Assembly: GCA_021808185.1 (NCBI GenBank)
Contig: JAKBCB010000175.1
Span: 1 to 7,368, forward strand
Direction of reading: 5' to 3'
DNA: 7,368 nucleotides
Source of the DNA: Pseudomonadota bacterium
GTDB lineage: Bacteria > Pseudomonadota > Alphaproteobacteria > Acetobacterales > Acetobacteraceae
Under the pieces are notes generated by a model, which was not told the DNA's origin, ran no database searches, and saw only the letters and a program-made list of their open reading frames with translations. This document shows, one piece after another, positions 1 through 5,738 of the stretch. Made by a program: the position numbers and the translations under genes. How positions within the stretch are numbered: the first letter of the stretch is position 1; each line of letters starts with the position of its first letter.

Positions 1-30
1 CCCCCTCCCGCAAGGCGAGGGGGCTTGGGG
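1..30. repeat. Short G/C-rich hairpin repeat after the amidase gene
   Basis: This element begins at the window edge and ends one base before the amidase stop codon. It starts with the 15-mer CCCCCTCCCGCAAGG, which recurs at 3739-3753 in the same orientation and at 3669-3683 inverted. Bases 1-7 (CCCCCTC) pair with 17-23 (GAGGGGG) to form a short hairpin. Its place just 3' of the minus-strand operon would suit a transcript-end or mRNA-stabilising hairpin, but no U-run is visible, so it is not called as an intrinsic terminator. It may be cut by the window boundary. Confidence 0.6.
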
Positions 31-31
31 C

Positions 32-1438
32 TCAGGCGGCGAGTTGCTCGAACGACAGGGCCACCGCCAGCACGCCGGCGTCGTCGCCGCGCGAGCCGAT
101 CAGTTGCAGGCCCACCGGCATCCCGTCCGCGCCGAAGCCGCAGGGCACCACGGTCGCGGGCGCCTGCGCCAGGTTGATCGGGTAGGAGAAGCCGGCCCAT
201 TCCGTCCAGCGGCCCATGCCGCTGCCCGGTGGCACCTCATGGCCGACCTCGAAGCCGGTCAGCGCCACGGCGGGGGAGACGATCACGTCGTGCTCGGCGA
301 GCAGGCGGTCGAACGCGGCGCCGAAATTCGCCCGGCGCCCGGCGGCGGCGATGACGTCGATGCCGCTGTATTTCGCGCCGGCCTCGGCCACCTCGCGCAG
401 GCCGGCCTCCACCAGCGGCAGGTTTGTCGGGTCGAGCTGCGCGAGGCGGGCGGCGGCGCCGGGGTACCAGTGGGCGGAAAACAGCTCGAACAGGTTTTCG
501 CCCGGCAGCGTCACCGGCGTCAGGATCGCGCCCGCGTTCGAGAGTTTGTCCAGCGCCGCGGCGAAGGCGGCGGCCACGTCCGGGGCCACGCTACCGCGCG
601 GCGGTGTGCTCCAGACGCCGACGCGCAGGCCGGCGAGCGGGGCTGGTTCCAGCGGGCTGGCCGGCAGGAACGGCAGCGGGTTCTGGTACCAGTCGCGCAA
701 ATCCCGCCCGCTCATCACTTCCAGCATCGCCGCCGCGTCGGCGACGCTGCGCGCCATCGGGCCGATATGCGCGACGGTGCCGAACGGGCTCGCGGGATAG
801 GCCGGCACGCGCGAGAAGGTGGGCTTATGCCCGACGATGCCGGTGAAGCCCGCCGGAATGCGGATCGAGCCGCCGCCGTCCGTGCCCAGATGCAGCACGC
901 CCGCCCCGGTCGCCGCCGCGACGGCGGCGCCGCCGGAGGAGCCGCCGGGCGTGCGCTGCGCGTTCCACGGGTTGCGGGTGATGCCGGTCAGCGCGCTGTC
1001 CGTCAGCGCCTTCCAGCCGAATTCGGGGGTGGTGGTCAGGCCCAGGAACACCGCGCCGGCGCTGCGCAGCAGTTCGACCGAGGGCGCGTCCTCGGCCGCC
1101 TGGACGCCCGCCATCGCGCGGGTGCCGAAGCGCACCCGCCAGTCGCGCACCCAGACGATGTCCTTGATCGTGGTCGGCACCCCGTCGATCGGGCTGAGCG
1201 GCGCGCCGCTGGCCCAGCGCGCCTCGCTCTCGCGCGCCGCCGCCAGCGCCACGTCCTCGTCGATCAGGCTGAAGGCGTTGTAGGTCGGGTTGATCGCCGC
1301 CGCGCGGGCAAGGCAGGCACGGGCGACCTCGACCGGCGAGAGGGTGCGGTTGGCGAAGTGCGCGGTGAGGTCGGCAACCCCGAGCCGGCACAGTTCGGGC
1401 GCGTCGTCGAGCGGCGAGGGGCGGGGCGATGGCGACAT
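32..1438 (-). CDS. Amidase-signature family hydrolase
   Basis: This is a 468-residue amidase-signature (AS) enzyme, expected to hydrolyse a C-N amide bond to a carboxylate plus ammonia or an amine, probably in the cytoplasm since no signal peptide is visible. The AS core is complete: catalytic Lys92 in TTIKD, the GGSSGG motif at 165-170 with cis-Ser167, and nucleophile Ser191 in DGGGSIRIPA. The Ser167-Ser191 spacing of 24 matches the family. Length is normal for a stand-alone AS enzyme, with no extra C-terminal domain like that of allophanate hydrolase. Without gatB or gatC nearby, GatA is unlikely. The ATG at 1438 is preceded by AGGTGA about 4 nt upstream. It lies 54 nt after the hyuA-like stop on the same strand, so the two are probably co-transcribed. 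The substrate cannot be read from sequence; context suggests an amino-acid amide, a carbamoyl compound or a ring-opened product. Confidence 0.93.
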   Translation of the reverse strand: MSPSPRPSPLDDAPELCRLGVADLTAHFANRTLSPVEVARACLARAAAINPTYNAFSLIDEDVALAAARESEARWASGAPLSPIDGVPTTIKDIVWVRDWRVRFGTRAMAGVQAAEDAPSVELLRSAGAVFLGLTTTPEFGWKALTDSALTGITRNPWNAQRTPGGSSGGAAVAAATGAGVLHLGTDGGGSIRIPAGFTGIVGHKPTFSRVPAYPASPFGTVAHIGPMARSVADAAAMLEVMSGRDLRDWYQNPLPFLPASPLEPAPLAGLRVGVWSTPPRGSVAPDVAAAFAAALDKLSNAGAILTPVTLPGENLFELFSAHWYPGAAARLAQLDPTNLPLVEAGLREVAEAGAKYSGIDVIAAAGRRANFGAAFDRLLAEHDVIVSPAVALTGFEVGHEVPPGSGMGRWTEWAGFSYPINLAQAPATVVPCGFGADGMPVGLQLIGSRGDDAGVLAVALSFEQLAA

Positions 1439-1492
1439 GCTTCACCTGCGGGAATGATGCTTTCCGAAGGCTACGCAGAGATTCGGCGCTTG

Positions 1493-3487
1493 TCACATGG
1501 CGGCGCCGAAGCACTCCGCGACCACGGTTGCCGCCACGAGCGAGAAATCGCCGGGCACGTTCGGCAGGTCGATGCGGTCGATGGCCACTTCCACGGTGGC
1601 GTCGCGCAGGCCGAACAGGCGTGCCCGCTCCAGCGCCGCCGCGCGGGCGCGTTGCTCGGCCAGTTCCAGCGCGGCGGCGCCGCCGGAGACGGACACCGGC
1701 CGCCCGCCCGCGTGCACGCGGTACTCGCCCATGCCGGAGGACGAGATCTCCACCACCGCGCGCGCCTTGATCATGGCCACGGCCGCCCCCAGCGCGTTCG
1801 CCACGTCGCCATCCGCCGGCAACACCACCTCGCAGCCCAGCCGCCGGCCGACTTCCGGATAGAACACCGGCGCCGGCCCGCCGACCGCCACCACCGGCCA
1901 TGCCGGCGACAGGCGCGCCACGAGGCCGCCGAGCCTTCCGTGGCCCTCGACCACGGCCCGCACCACCGGCTCCGACCCCGCCATCGGCACGCCGGCGAGC
2001 GAGGCGATCAGCACGCGGCCGGTCTTTTCCACCACCGCGTCGAACACTTCTTGCGCGAAGCCGATGGCCGGCGCCTCGCCCGCCGAGGGGTCGAGCATCC
2101 GAGTGGAGCGGAAGAACAGCAGCGCGCCGAGCACCGCCGCCTCGCGCGACCATTGCGATTGCAAATCCAGCACATGCGCCGCGTCGGACGGCGTGAAGCC
2201 GCCGAGTGCGACGAGGCCGAGTGCGACCAGCCGGTCCAGCGTGCGCCGCGCCAGCGGCCCGCGCAGGATCTTGCCGAGCGGCGTGGGCGCGGCCCCGACC
2301 AGCCCGAGCAACTCGCGCTCGCGCGCCGACAGGTGCGCGGTCGCCGGATTGTCCTGGCCGAGCGGGCGCAGCGCGAAGCGACCCGCGTAGGCTTGGCCCT
2401 CCGGGTCGGCGAGGGCCGCGCGCATCTGCGCGATCACGCCTGGAAAGCGGGCGCCGAGCATCGACAGCGGCATGATGCGGCGCGCGTGCAGTTCCAGCCG
2501 CCCGGCCGCGTCCAGCGCCACCTCGCTGTCCCCGCCCAGGCCGAAGGTGCGCATGTCCACCGCCTGCACCATGGTCCGGTGCCCGCCGACCAGCGCGCCG
2601 GTGCGGTCCAGGCGCGGCCAGCCGCCTTGCAGCTCCGCGATGTCGGTGGTGGTGCCGCCGATGTCGGAGACGACGAAGTCCGCCAGCCCGGAGAGGAATT
2701 TGGCGCCGATGATGCTGGCGGCGGGGCCGGAGAGGATGGTTTCGATCGGGCGCTCGGCGATCTGCTCGGCGGTCGCCAGCGTGCCATCGCCCTTGACGAT
2801 CATCAGCGGCGCCTCGATCCCGTGCCGCGCCATGCCGGCGCGGACCGCGCCGATGAGGGCCACGATGCGCGAGACGATGCGCGCGTTCAGCGCCGCCGTC
2901 AGCGCGCGCCGCGGCGCATCCAGCGCCTGCGCCAGATCGGAGGAGACGGTGGCCGGCCGCCCGGTGATCTCGCGCACCAGGGCGCGGGCGCGGTGTTCGT
3001 GGATCGGGTTGCGCACCGAGTATTGCGAGGTGATCGCGTACGCCTCCACCGCGTCCTTGGTGTCGCGCAGGAACGCAATGATTGCCGCCTCGTCCAGCGG
3101 GGCGGCTTCGTCGCCGGCGTGGTCGTGGCCGCCTTCGGCGCGCAGGATGCGGGCCCCCTCGATGGCCTTCGCGATCCCCGTCCGGTCGGCCATGGCCGCG
3201 TCGAAGCCGATCAGCAGCACGCCGATGGCCGAGCCGTGGCCCTCGACGATGGCGTTGGTGGCGAGCGTGGTGGACAGCGAAACCAGCGTGGTCGCCCGCG
3301 CGGTCGCCGCCGCATCCCCGCTCGCGGCCAGCACGGCGCCGAGCGCGTCGGCGACCCCGATGGCGAGATCCCCGCGCGTGGTCAGCGCCTTGGCCTTGGC
3401 CACGATGGCATGGCGGGCGACATCCACAACCACGGCGTCGGTATAGGTTCCGCCGGTGTCGATGCCGATGGCGACATTGCGCTGCAT
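1493..3487 (-). CDS. hyuA: Hydantoinase/5-oxoprolinase subunit A-type ATPase, without subunit B
   Basis: This 664-residue protein belongs to the HyuA / 5-oxoprolinase N-terminal family, with an actin/sugar-kinase-like ATP fold. Such proteins couple ATP hydrolysis to activation or opening of cyclic amides such as hydantoins and 5-oxoproline. Visible motifs are GIDTGGTYTD (8-17, phosphate 1), STTLATNAIVEG (72-83), VKGDG (231-235), SGPAAS (253-258), DIGGTTTD (275-282, phosphate 2), GLGGDS (316-321), GGFTPSD (429-435), and GGPAP with ADGDVANALGAAV (536-570, adenosine side). The start at 3487 is preferred over 3541: the family motif begins eight residues in, and AGGA lies 9 nt upstream, whereas the 18 extra residues are Pro/Arg-rich. 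No HyuB gene adjoins it; the neighbours are an amidase (54 nt downstream) and an RraA-like gene (319 nt upstream). It belongs to a short A-only group, so its exact reaction is unknown; the symbol marks the family only. Confidence 0.88.
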   Translation of the reverse strand: MQRNVAIGIDTGGTYTDAVVVDVARHAIVAKAKALTTRGDLAIGVADALGAVLAASGDAAATARATTLVSLSTTLATNAIVEGHGSAIGVLLIGFDAAMADRTGIAKAIEGARILRAEGGHDHAGDEAAPLDEAAIIAFLRDTKDAVEAYAITSQYSVRNPIHEHRARALVREITGRPATVSSDLAQALDAPRRALTAALNARIVSRIVALIGAVRAGMARHGIEAPLMIVKGDGTLATAEQIAERPIETILSGPAASIIGAKFLSGLADFVVSDIGGTTTDIAELQGGWPRLDRTGALVGGHRTMVQAVDMRTFGLGGDSEVALDAAGRLELHARRIMPLSMLGARFPGVIAQMRAALADPEGQAYAGRFALRPLGQDNPATAHLSARERELLGLVGAAPTPLGKILRGPLARRTLDRLVALGLVALGGFTPSDAAHVLDLQSQWSREAAVLGALLFFRSTRMLDPSAGEAPAIGFAQEVFDAVVEKTGRVLIASLAGVPMAGSEPVVRAVVEGHGRLGGLVARLSPAWPVVAVGGPAPVFYPEVGRRLGCEVVLPADGDVANALGAAVAMIKARAVVEISSSGMGEYRVHAGGRPVSVSGGAAALELAEQRARAAALERARLFGLRDATVEVAIDRIDLPNVPGDFSLVAATVVAECFGAAM

Positions 3488-3519
3488 TGCGGTTGGTCCT
3501 GGGGGCTCGTTGCGGCCGG

Positions 3520-3536
3520 GGCACGGGGGTCGTGCC
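3520..3536. promoter_or_regulatory. Perfect 6-bp inverted repeat upstream of hyuA
   Basis: GGCACG (3520-3525) and CGTGCC (3531-3536) are perfect reverse complements separated by five bases. The element is 32 nt upstream of the hyuA start. It could be a repressor operator or a hairpin in the 5' leader. Short G/C palindromes arise easily by chance at this base composition, so the functional call is weak. Confidence 0.25.
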
Positions 3537-3546
3537 GTCACGGCGC

Positions 3547-3576
3547 TGTCAAAGCCGTCCGCGCCGTCGGAGTCAA
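3547..3576 (-). promoter_or_regulatory. Possible weak promoter for the hyuA-amidase pair
   Basis: On the minus strand, TTGACT (3576-3571) is followed after 17 nt by TTTGAC (3553-3548), which matches only three of six bases of the -10 consensus. A second hexamer, TTGACA, lies at 3552-3547, but the sequence at the matching -10 distance is CCCCCG. TTGAC hexamers are sparse in such GC-rich DNA, and this pair lies 60-90 nt upstream of the hyuA start, which is why it is recorded. Confidence 0.18.
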
Positions 3577-3660
3577 ACCCGCCCGCCGGGAGCGGCAGGA
3601 CTGCCCGGTTCGTTGCGCCATCCGGCTAGGCAGAGCCGCTTTGGTTGCGGCACGGAAGCT

Positions 3661-3759
3661 CCCCCTCCCCTTGCGGGAGGGGGGTGGGGGGAGGGGTCGA
3701 GCCGCACAAGGCCCGGAGCGCGACCACCCCTCCCCCAACCCCCTCCCGCAAGGGGGGGG
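3661..3759. repeat. Long G/C-rich inverted repeat (REP/MITE-like intergenic element)
   Basis: Two arms of about 30 nt, 3667-3697 and 3726-3755, are nearly perfect reverse complements around a 28-nt centre. Each arm contains the 15-mer CCCCCTCCCGCAAGG, on the minus strand at 3669-3683 and on the plus strand at 3739-3753; the same 15-mer opens the window at 1-15. The left arm also folds on itself: 3661-3669 pairs with 3675-3683 over a 5-nt loop. The right arm ends in eight consecutive G (3752-3759), where a GGGAGGGG-type sequence would be expected. No transposase or target-site duplication is evident. It is most likely a dispersed, non-coding palindromic repeat, as is common between genes in high-GC proteobacteria. 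It might act as an mRNA end for the RraA-like gene, but no U-run follows on the minus strand. Confidence 0.8.
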
Positions 3760-3806
3760 CTTTTCATAGCGCCCGCGCATCCGTGCGCGACGCGGCAAAT
3801 GCCTGC

Positions 3807-4472
3807 CTAAAGGATACCGTACTTGGCATAGACCTGCCCCAGCGGCAGCCCGGCTTGCAGGTCGGCCAGGGTCGAGCGTTCGCCCGCGAGCTTTTCGAAC
3901 GCGGCGGCGATGGCCTGGGCTTCCACGGCTTGCGGCACCACGATGACGCCGTCGGCGTCGCCGAAGATCAGGTCGCCGGGGCAGACACGCACGCCGGCGC
4001 ACTCCGCCGGCACATCCAATGCGACGATCTTGCCGCGCCCCTTGCTGTCCAGCGGGCCGATGCCGCCGTGGAAGACGGCAAAGCCGGTGGCGCGGATGGC
4101 GCGGATGTCGCGCACCAGCCCGTCCATCAGCGCCCCCGCCGCCCCGCGCGCGCGCGAGGCGGTGGTGAGCAACTCGCCCCACGGCGCGATGCGGCCGGTG
4201 GCGCCGCAGGAGAACACCGGAATCTCGTCCGGTTTCAGGCTGTCGATGAGCGCGATTTCCAGTTCGTACGGGTTTTCGCCCGGCGTGACCTCGTACACGT
4301 CCATGAACAACGCCGTGCGCGCGCGCCCGACCATGACGCTGGCCTCATCCAACGGGCGGATGCGCGGCGGCAGCGCCTGGGCACGGTGGCCGAGACCGTC
4401 CAGCACATCGGACAGCAGCGCGGTGGTCAGACGGGCGCGAAGCTCGGCCAGGGTGGGCGTGGCGGCTGGCAT
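3807..4472 (-). CDS. RraA-like / HMG-CHA aldolase-family protein
   Basis: This 221-residue cytoplasmic protein belongs to the RraA-like family. The family includes class II 4-hydroxy-4-methyl-2-oxoglutarate / 4-carboxy-4-hydroxy-2-oxoadipate aldolases, which also decarboxylate oxaloacetate, and the E. coli RNase E inhibitor RraA. Visible motifs are SDVLDGLG (21-28), WGELL (98-102), DGLVRDI (117-123) and the C-terminal PGDLIFGDADGVIVVP (165-180). Arg121-Asp122 matches the Arg-Asp pair needed for metal and substrate binding in HMG aldolase, which favours an enzyme over an RNase regulator. The start at 4472 is chosen because GGAG lies 9 nt upstream and family homology begins there; upstream in-frame ATGs at 4664 and 4538 add Arg/Pro-rich, non-family residues. 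It is divergent from the transporter and first of the minus-strand block. It plausibly acts on a 2-oxo acid made by the pathway, but its substrate is unknown. Confidence 0.88.
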   Translation of the reverse strand: MPAATPTLAELRARLTTALLSDVLDGLGHRAQALPPRIRPLDEASVMVGRARTALFMDVYEVTPGENPYELEIALIDSLKPDEIPVFSCGATGRIAPWGELLTTASRARGAAGALMDGLVRDIRAIRATGFAVFHGGIGPLDSKGRGKIVALDVPAECAGVRVCPGDLIFGDADGVIVVPQAVEAQAIAAAFEKLAGERSTLADLQAGLPLGQVYAKYGIL

Positions 4473-4505
4473 GGCGGCTTTCTCCCCGGGGCGGTGTGAC
4501 CCGGC

Positions 4506-4534
4506 ATTCCGGTCGCGTGACCAGTCCGTGTCAA
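4506..4534 (-). promoter_or_regulatory. Candidate sigma70-type promoter for the RraA-like gene, with internal inverted repeat
   Basis: On the minus strand a perfect -35 hexamer TTGACA (4534-4529) is followed by a 17-nt spacer and CGGAAT (4511-4506) as a poor -10, matching the last three consensus bases. Transcription would start near 4499, giving a leader of about 27 nt with the GGAG ribosome site. GGTC-GCGT-GACC (4511-4522) lies within the spacer, where a repressor could block the promoter. A further GACC/GGTC inverted pair covers roughly 4497-4514. No comparably good promoter was found on the plus strand for the transporter. Confidence 0.4.
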
Positions 4535-4669
4535 CCATGCGACGCCGATGGGACGGGGCTATCCCTCGGCCACAACCTCGCCTTAGTCTGTTGGGGTGCC
4601 GGGGCGGCGCGGCCGCGCGGGCAGGCAGACAGGCAGGGCTGGACCAAAAACCAACCGGGGGCAAAGACC

Positions 4670-5716
4670 ATGCTGCGAGGCTGTATGCGGGCCGTCGTCA
4701 TCGGCGGCGTTTGCGCGGGGCTATCGGGAATCATCGGTGCGCCGGCGCGCGCCGACGTCACCAGCCCGACGCTGGAGGCGGTGAAGAAACGGGGCGAGTT
4801 GATCTGCGGCGTGGACACCGGCATCCCCGGCTACGCCTTCCAGGACGCCTCGGGCGAGTGGCAGGGGCTGGACGTGGCGTATTGCCGCGCCATCGCCGAC
4901 GCGGTGGTCGGCTCGCCGACCAAGGTGAAGTTCATCCCGCTGACCGCGAAGGTGCGCTTCTCGGTGCTGAAATCCGGCGAGATCGACGTGCTGATCCGCG
5001 ACTCGGAGCACAGCTTCAAGCGCAACACCGAACTGGGACTGGAGGAGCCGGCGGTGAACTTCTTCACCGCGCAGACCTTCATGGTGCGCAAGAGCCTGGG
5101 CGTGAATCACGTCAAGGATCTGAACGGCGCCACCATCTGTGTGGAAACCGGCACCACGCTGGAGACCAACATCGCGGACTACAACCGCGCGAACGGCATT
5201 AAGATCAACACCCTGCTGTTCGAGAAGCCCGAGGAAGGCTTCGCCGCCGCCGAATCCGGCCGCTGCGACGGCTATACGGATGACGGCGGATCGGTGGCCG
5301 CCGCGCGCTCGACCATGAAGAAGCCGGGCGACTGGATGTTCCTGCCGGAGACCATCGGCGGTCTGGAGCCGCTCGGCTCGCTGACGCGGCAAGGCGACGA
5401 GGCGTGGACGCGGCTGGTGAAGTGGGTCCACTACGCCATGCTGGAAGCCGAGGTGCTGGGCATCACCAAGGCGAACGCGGCGGAAATGGCGAAAGCCCCG
5501 ACCGATCCGGACGTACGCCGCTACTTCGGCCTCGAGGGCGACTTCGGCAAGCTGCTCGGCGTGGACAATGGCTGGTCCGGCCGGATCGTGAAGGACATCG
5601 GCAACTACGGCGAAGTTTATGACGCGACCTTCGGCGACAAGGGCCTCGGCCTGCCGCGCGGCATGAACAATCTGTACAGCAAGGGCGGGATGCAGGGCCT
5701 GCCGACCTGGCACTGA
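4670..5716 (+). CDS. aapJ: Amino-acid ABC transporter periplasmic binding protein (AapJ/BztA-like)
   Basis: This 348-residue solute-binding protein captures substrate in the periplasm and delivers it to the permeases encoded next. The signal peptide shows Arg3/Arg7, a hydrophobic core (8-23) and a likely signal peptidase I site after Ala-Arg-Ala at 26-28. The mature protein has AapJ-type landmarks: KRGELICGVDTGIPG (40-54), GLDVAYCRAIADAV (66-79), PLTAKVRFSVLKSGEIDVL (90-108), GATICVETGTT (153-163), GRCDGYTDD (197-205), and GNYGEVY followed by RGMNNLYSKGGMQGLP near the C terminus. The segment after EIDVL reads IRDSEHSF, where AapJ/BztA relatives typically have a SRNTTWT-like motif, so ligand choice may differ. 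The ATG at 4670 is chosen for its signal peptide and a GGGGG tract 8 nt upstream; the frame is open from 4496, but the added residues are not secretory. It lies 22 nt before the first permease. The symbol denotes family and position, not proven specificity. Confidence 0.93.
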   Translation: MLRGCMRAVVIGGVCAGLSGIIGAPARADVTSPTLEAVKKRGELICGVDTGIPGYAFQDASGEWQGLDVAYCRAIADAVVGSPTKVKFIPLTAKVRFSVLKSGEIDVLIRDSEHSFKRNTELGLEEPAVNFFTAQTFMVRKSLGVNHVKDLNGATICVETGTTLETNIADYNRANGIKINTLLFEKPEEGFAAAESGRCDGYTDDGGSVAAARSTMKKPGDWMFLPETIGGLEPLGSLTRQGDEAWTRLVKWVHYAMLEAEVLGITKANAAEMAKAPTDPDVRRYFGLEGDFGKLLGVDNGWSGRIVKDIGNYGEVYDATFGDKGLGLPRGMNNLYSKGGMQGLPTWH

Positions 5717-5738
5717 TCGTCTAGGGTCTCGTAAGCGC

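Larger units (their letters stand above)
3488..3806. other. Spacer between the RraA-like and hyuA-like genes, no gene seen
   Basis: This 319-nt stretch has no convincing gene. Frames open across it give Arg/Pro/Gly-rich translations that follow the repeat sequence. It holds, from the hyuA side, a 6-bp perfect hairpin (3520-3536), two TTGAC-type hexamers on the minus strand (3547-3552 and 3571-3576), and a long G/C inverted repeat (3661-3759). No tRNA cloverleaf was found. The spacer is long for an operon, so hyuA may have its own promoter here, or the repeat may attenuate or process a transcript from the RraA-like gene. Confidence 0.6.

Noticed and set aside
1464..1486. CCGAA/TTCGG inverted repeat in the 54-nt hyuA-amidase gap
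   Set aside because: It is only 5 bp with a 13-nt loop and no U-run; it is well within chance and gives no evidence of a terminator or operator.
825..3524. An 899-codon open frame on the minus strand overlapping hyuA and the amidase in another frame
   Set aside because: It is an Arg/Pro/Gly-rich low-complexity translation that spans the hyuA-amidase junction; it is a frame shadow of the two real genes.
3560..3640. Possible tRNA-like segment on the minus strand around GGGTTTGACTC
   Set aside because: The T-arm-like string has no pairing stem, and no anticodon or acceptor arms could be formed.
44..3769. A 1241-codon open frame on the plus strand, antisense to the amidase and hyuA genes
   Set aside because: Its translation is rich in Arg, Gly, Ala and His without recognisable domains, and it runs straight through the intergenic repeat. 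Both minus-strand genes beneath it have complete family motifs. Long antisense frames are expected at this GC content.
4561..4589. Plus-strand promoter for the transporter around TTAGTCT (4583-4589)
   Set aside because: The matching -35 position reads ATCCCT, with no resemblance to TTGACA, and no sigma54 GG/GC pair was found nearby. There is not enough to call a site.
4473..4664. N-terminal extension of the RraA-like protein to the upstream ATG at 4664
   Set aside because: The added residues are Arg/Pro-rich and not family-like. They would cover the promoter candidate and nearly reach the transporter start. The ATG at 4472 has a good ribosome site.
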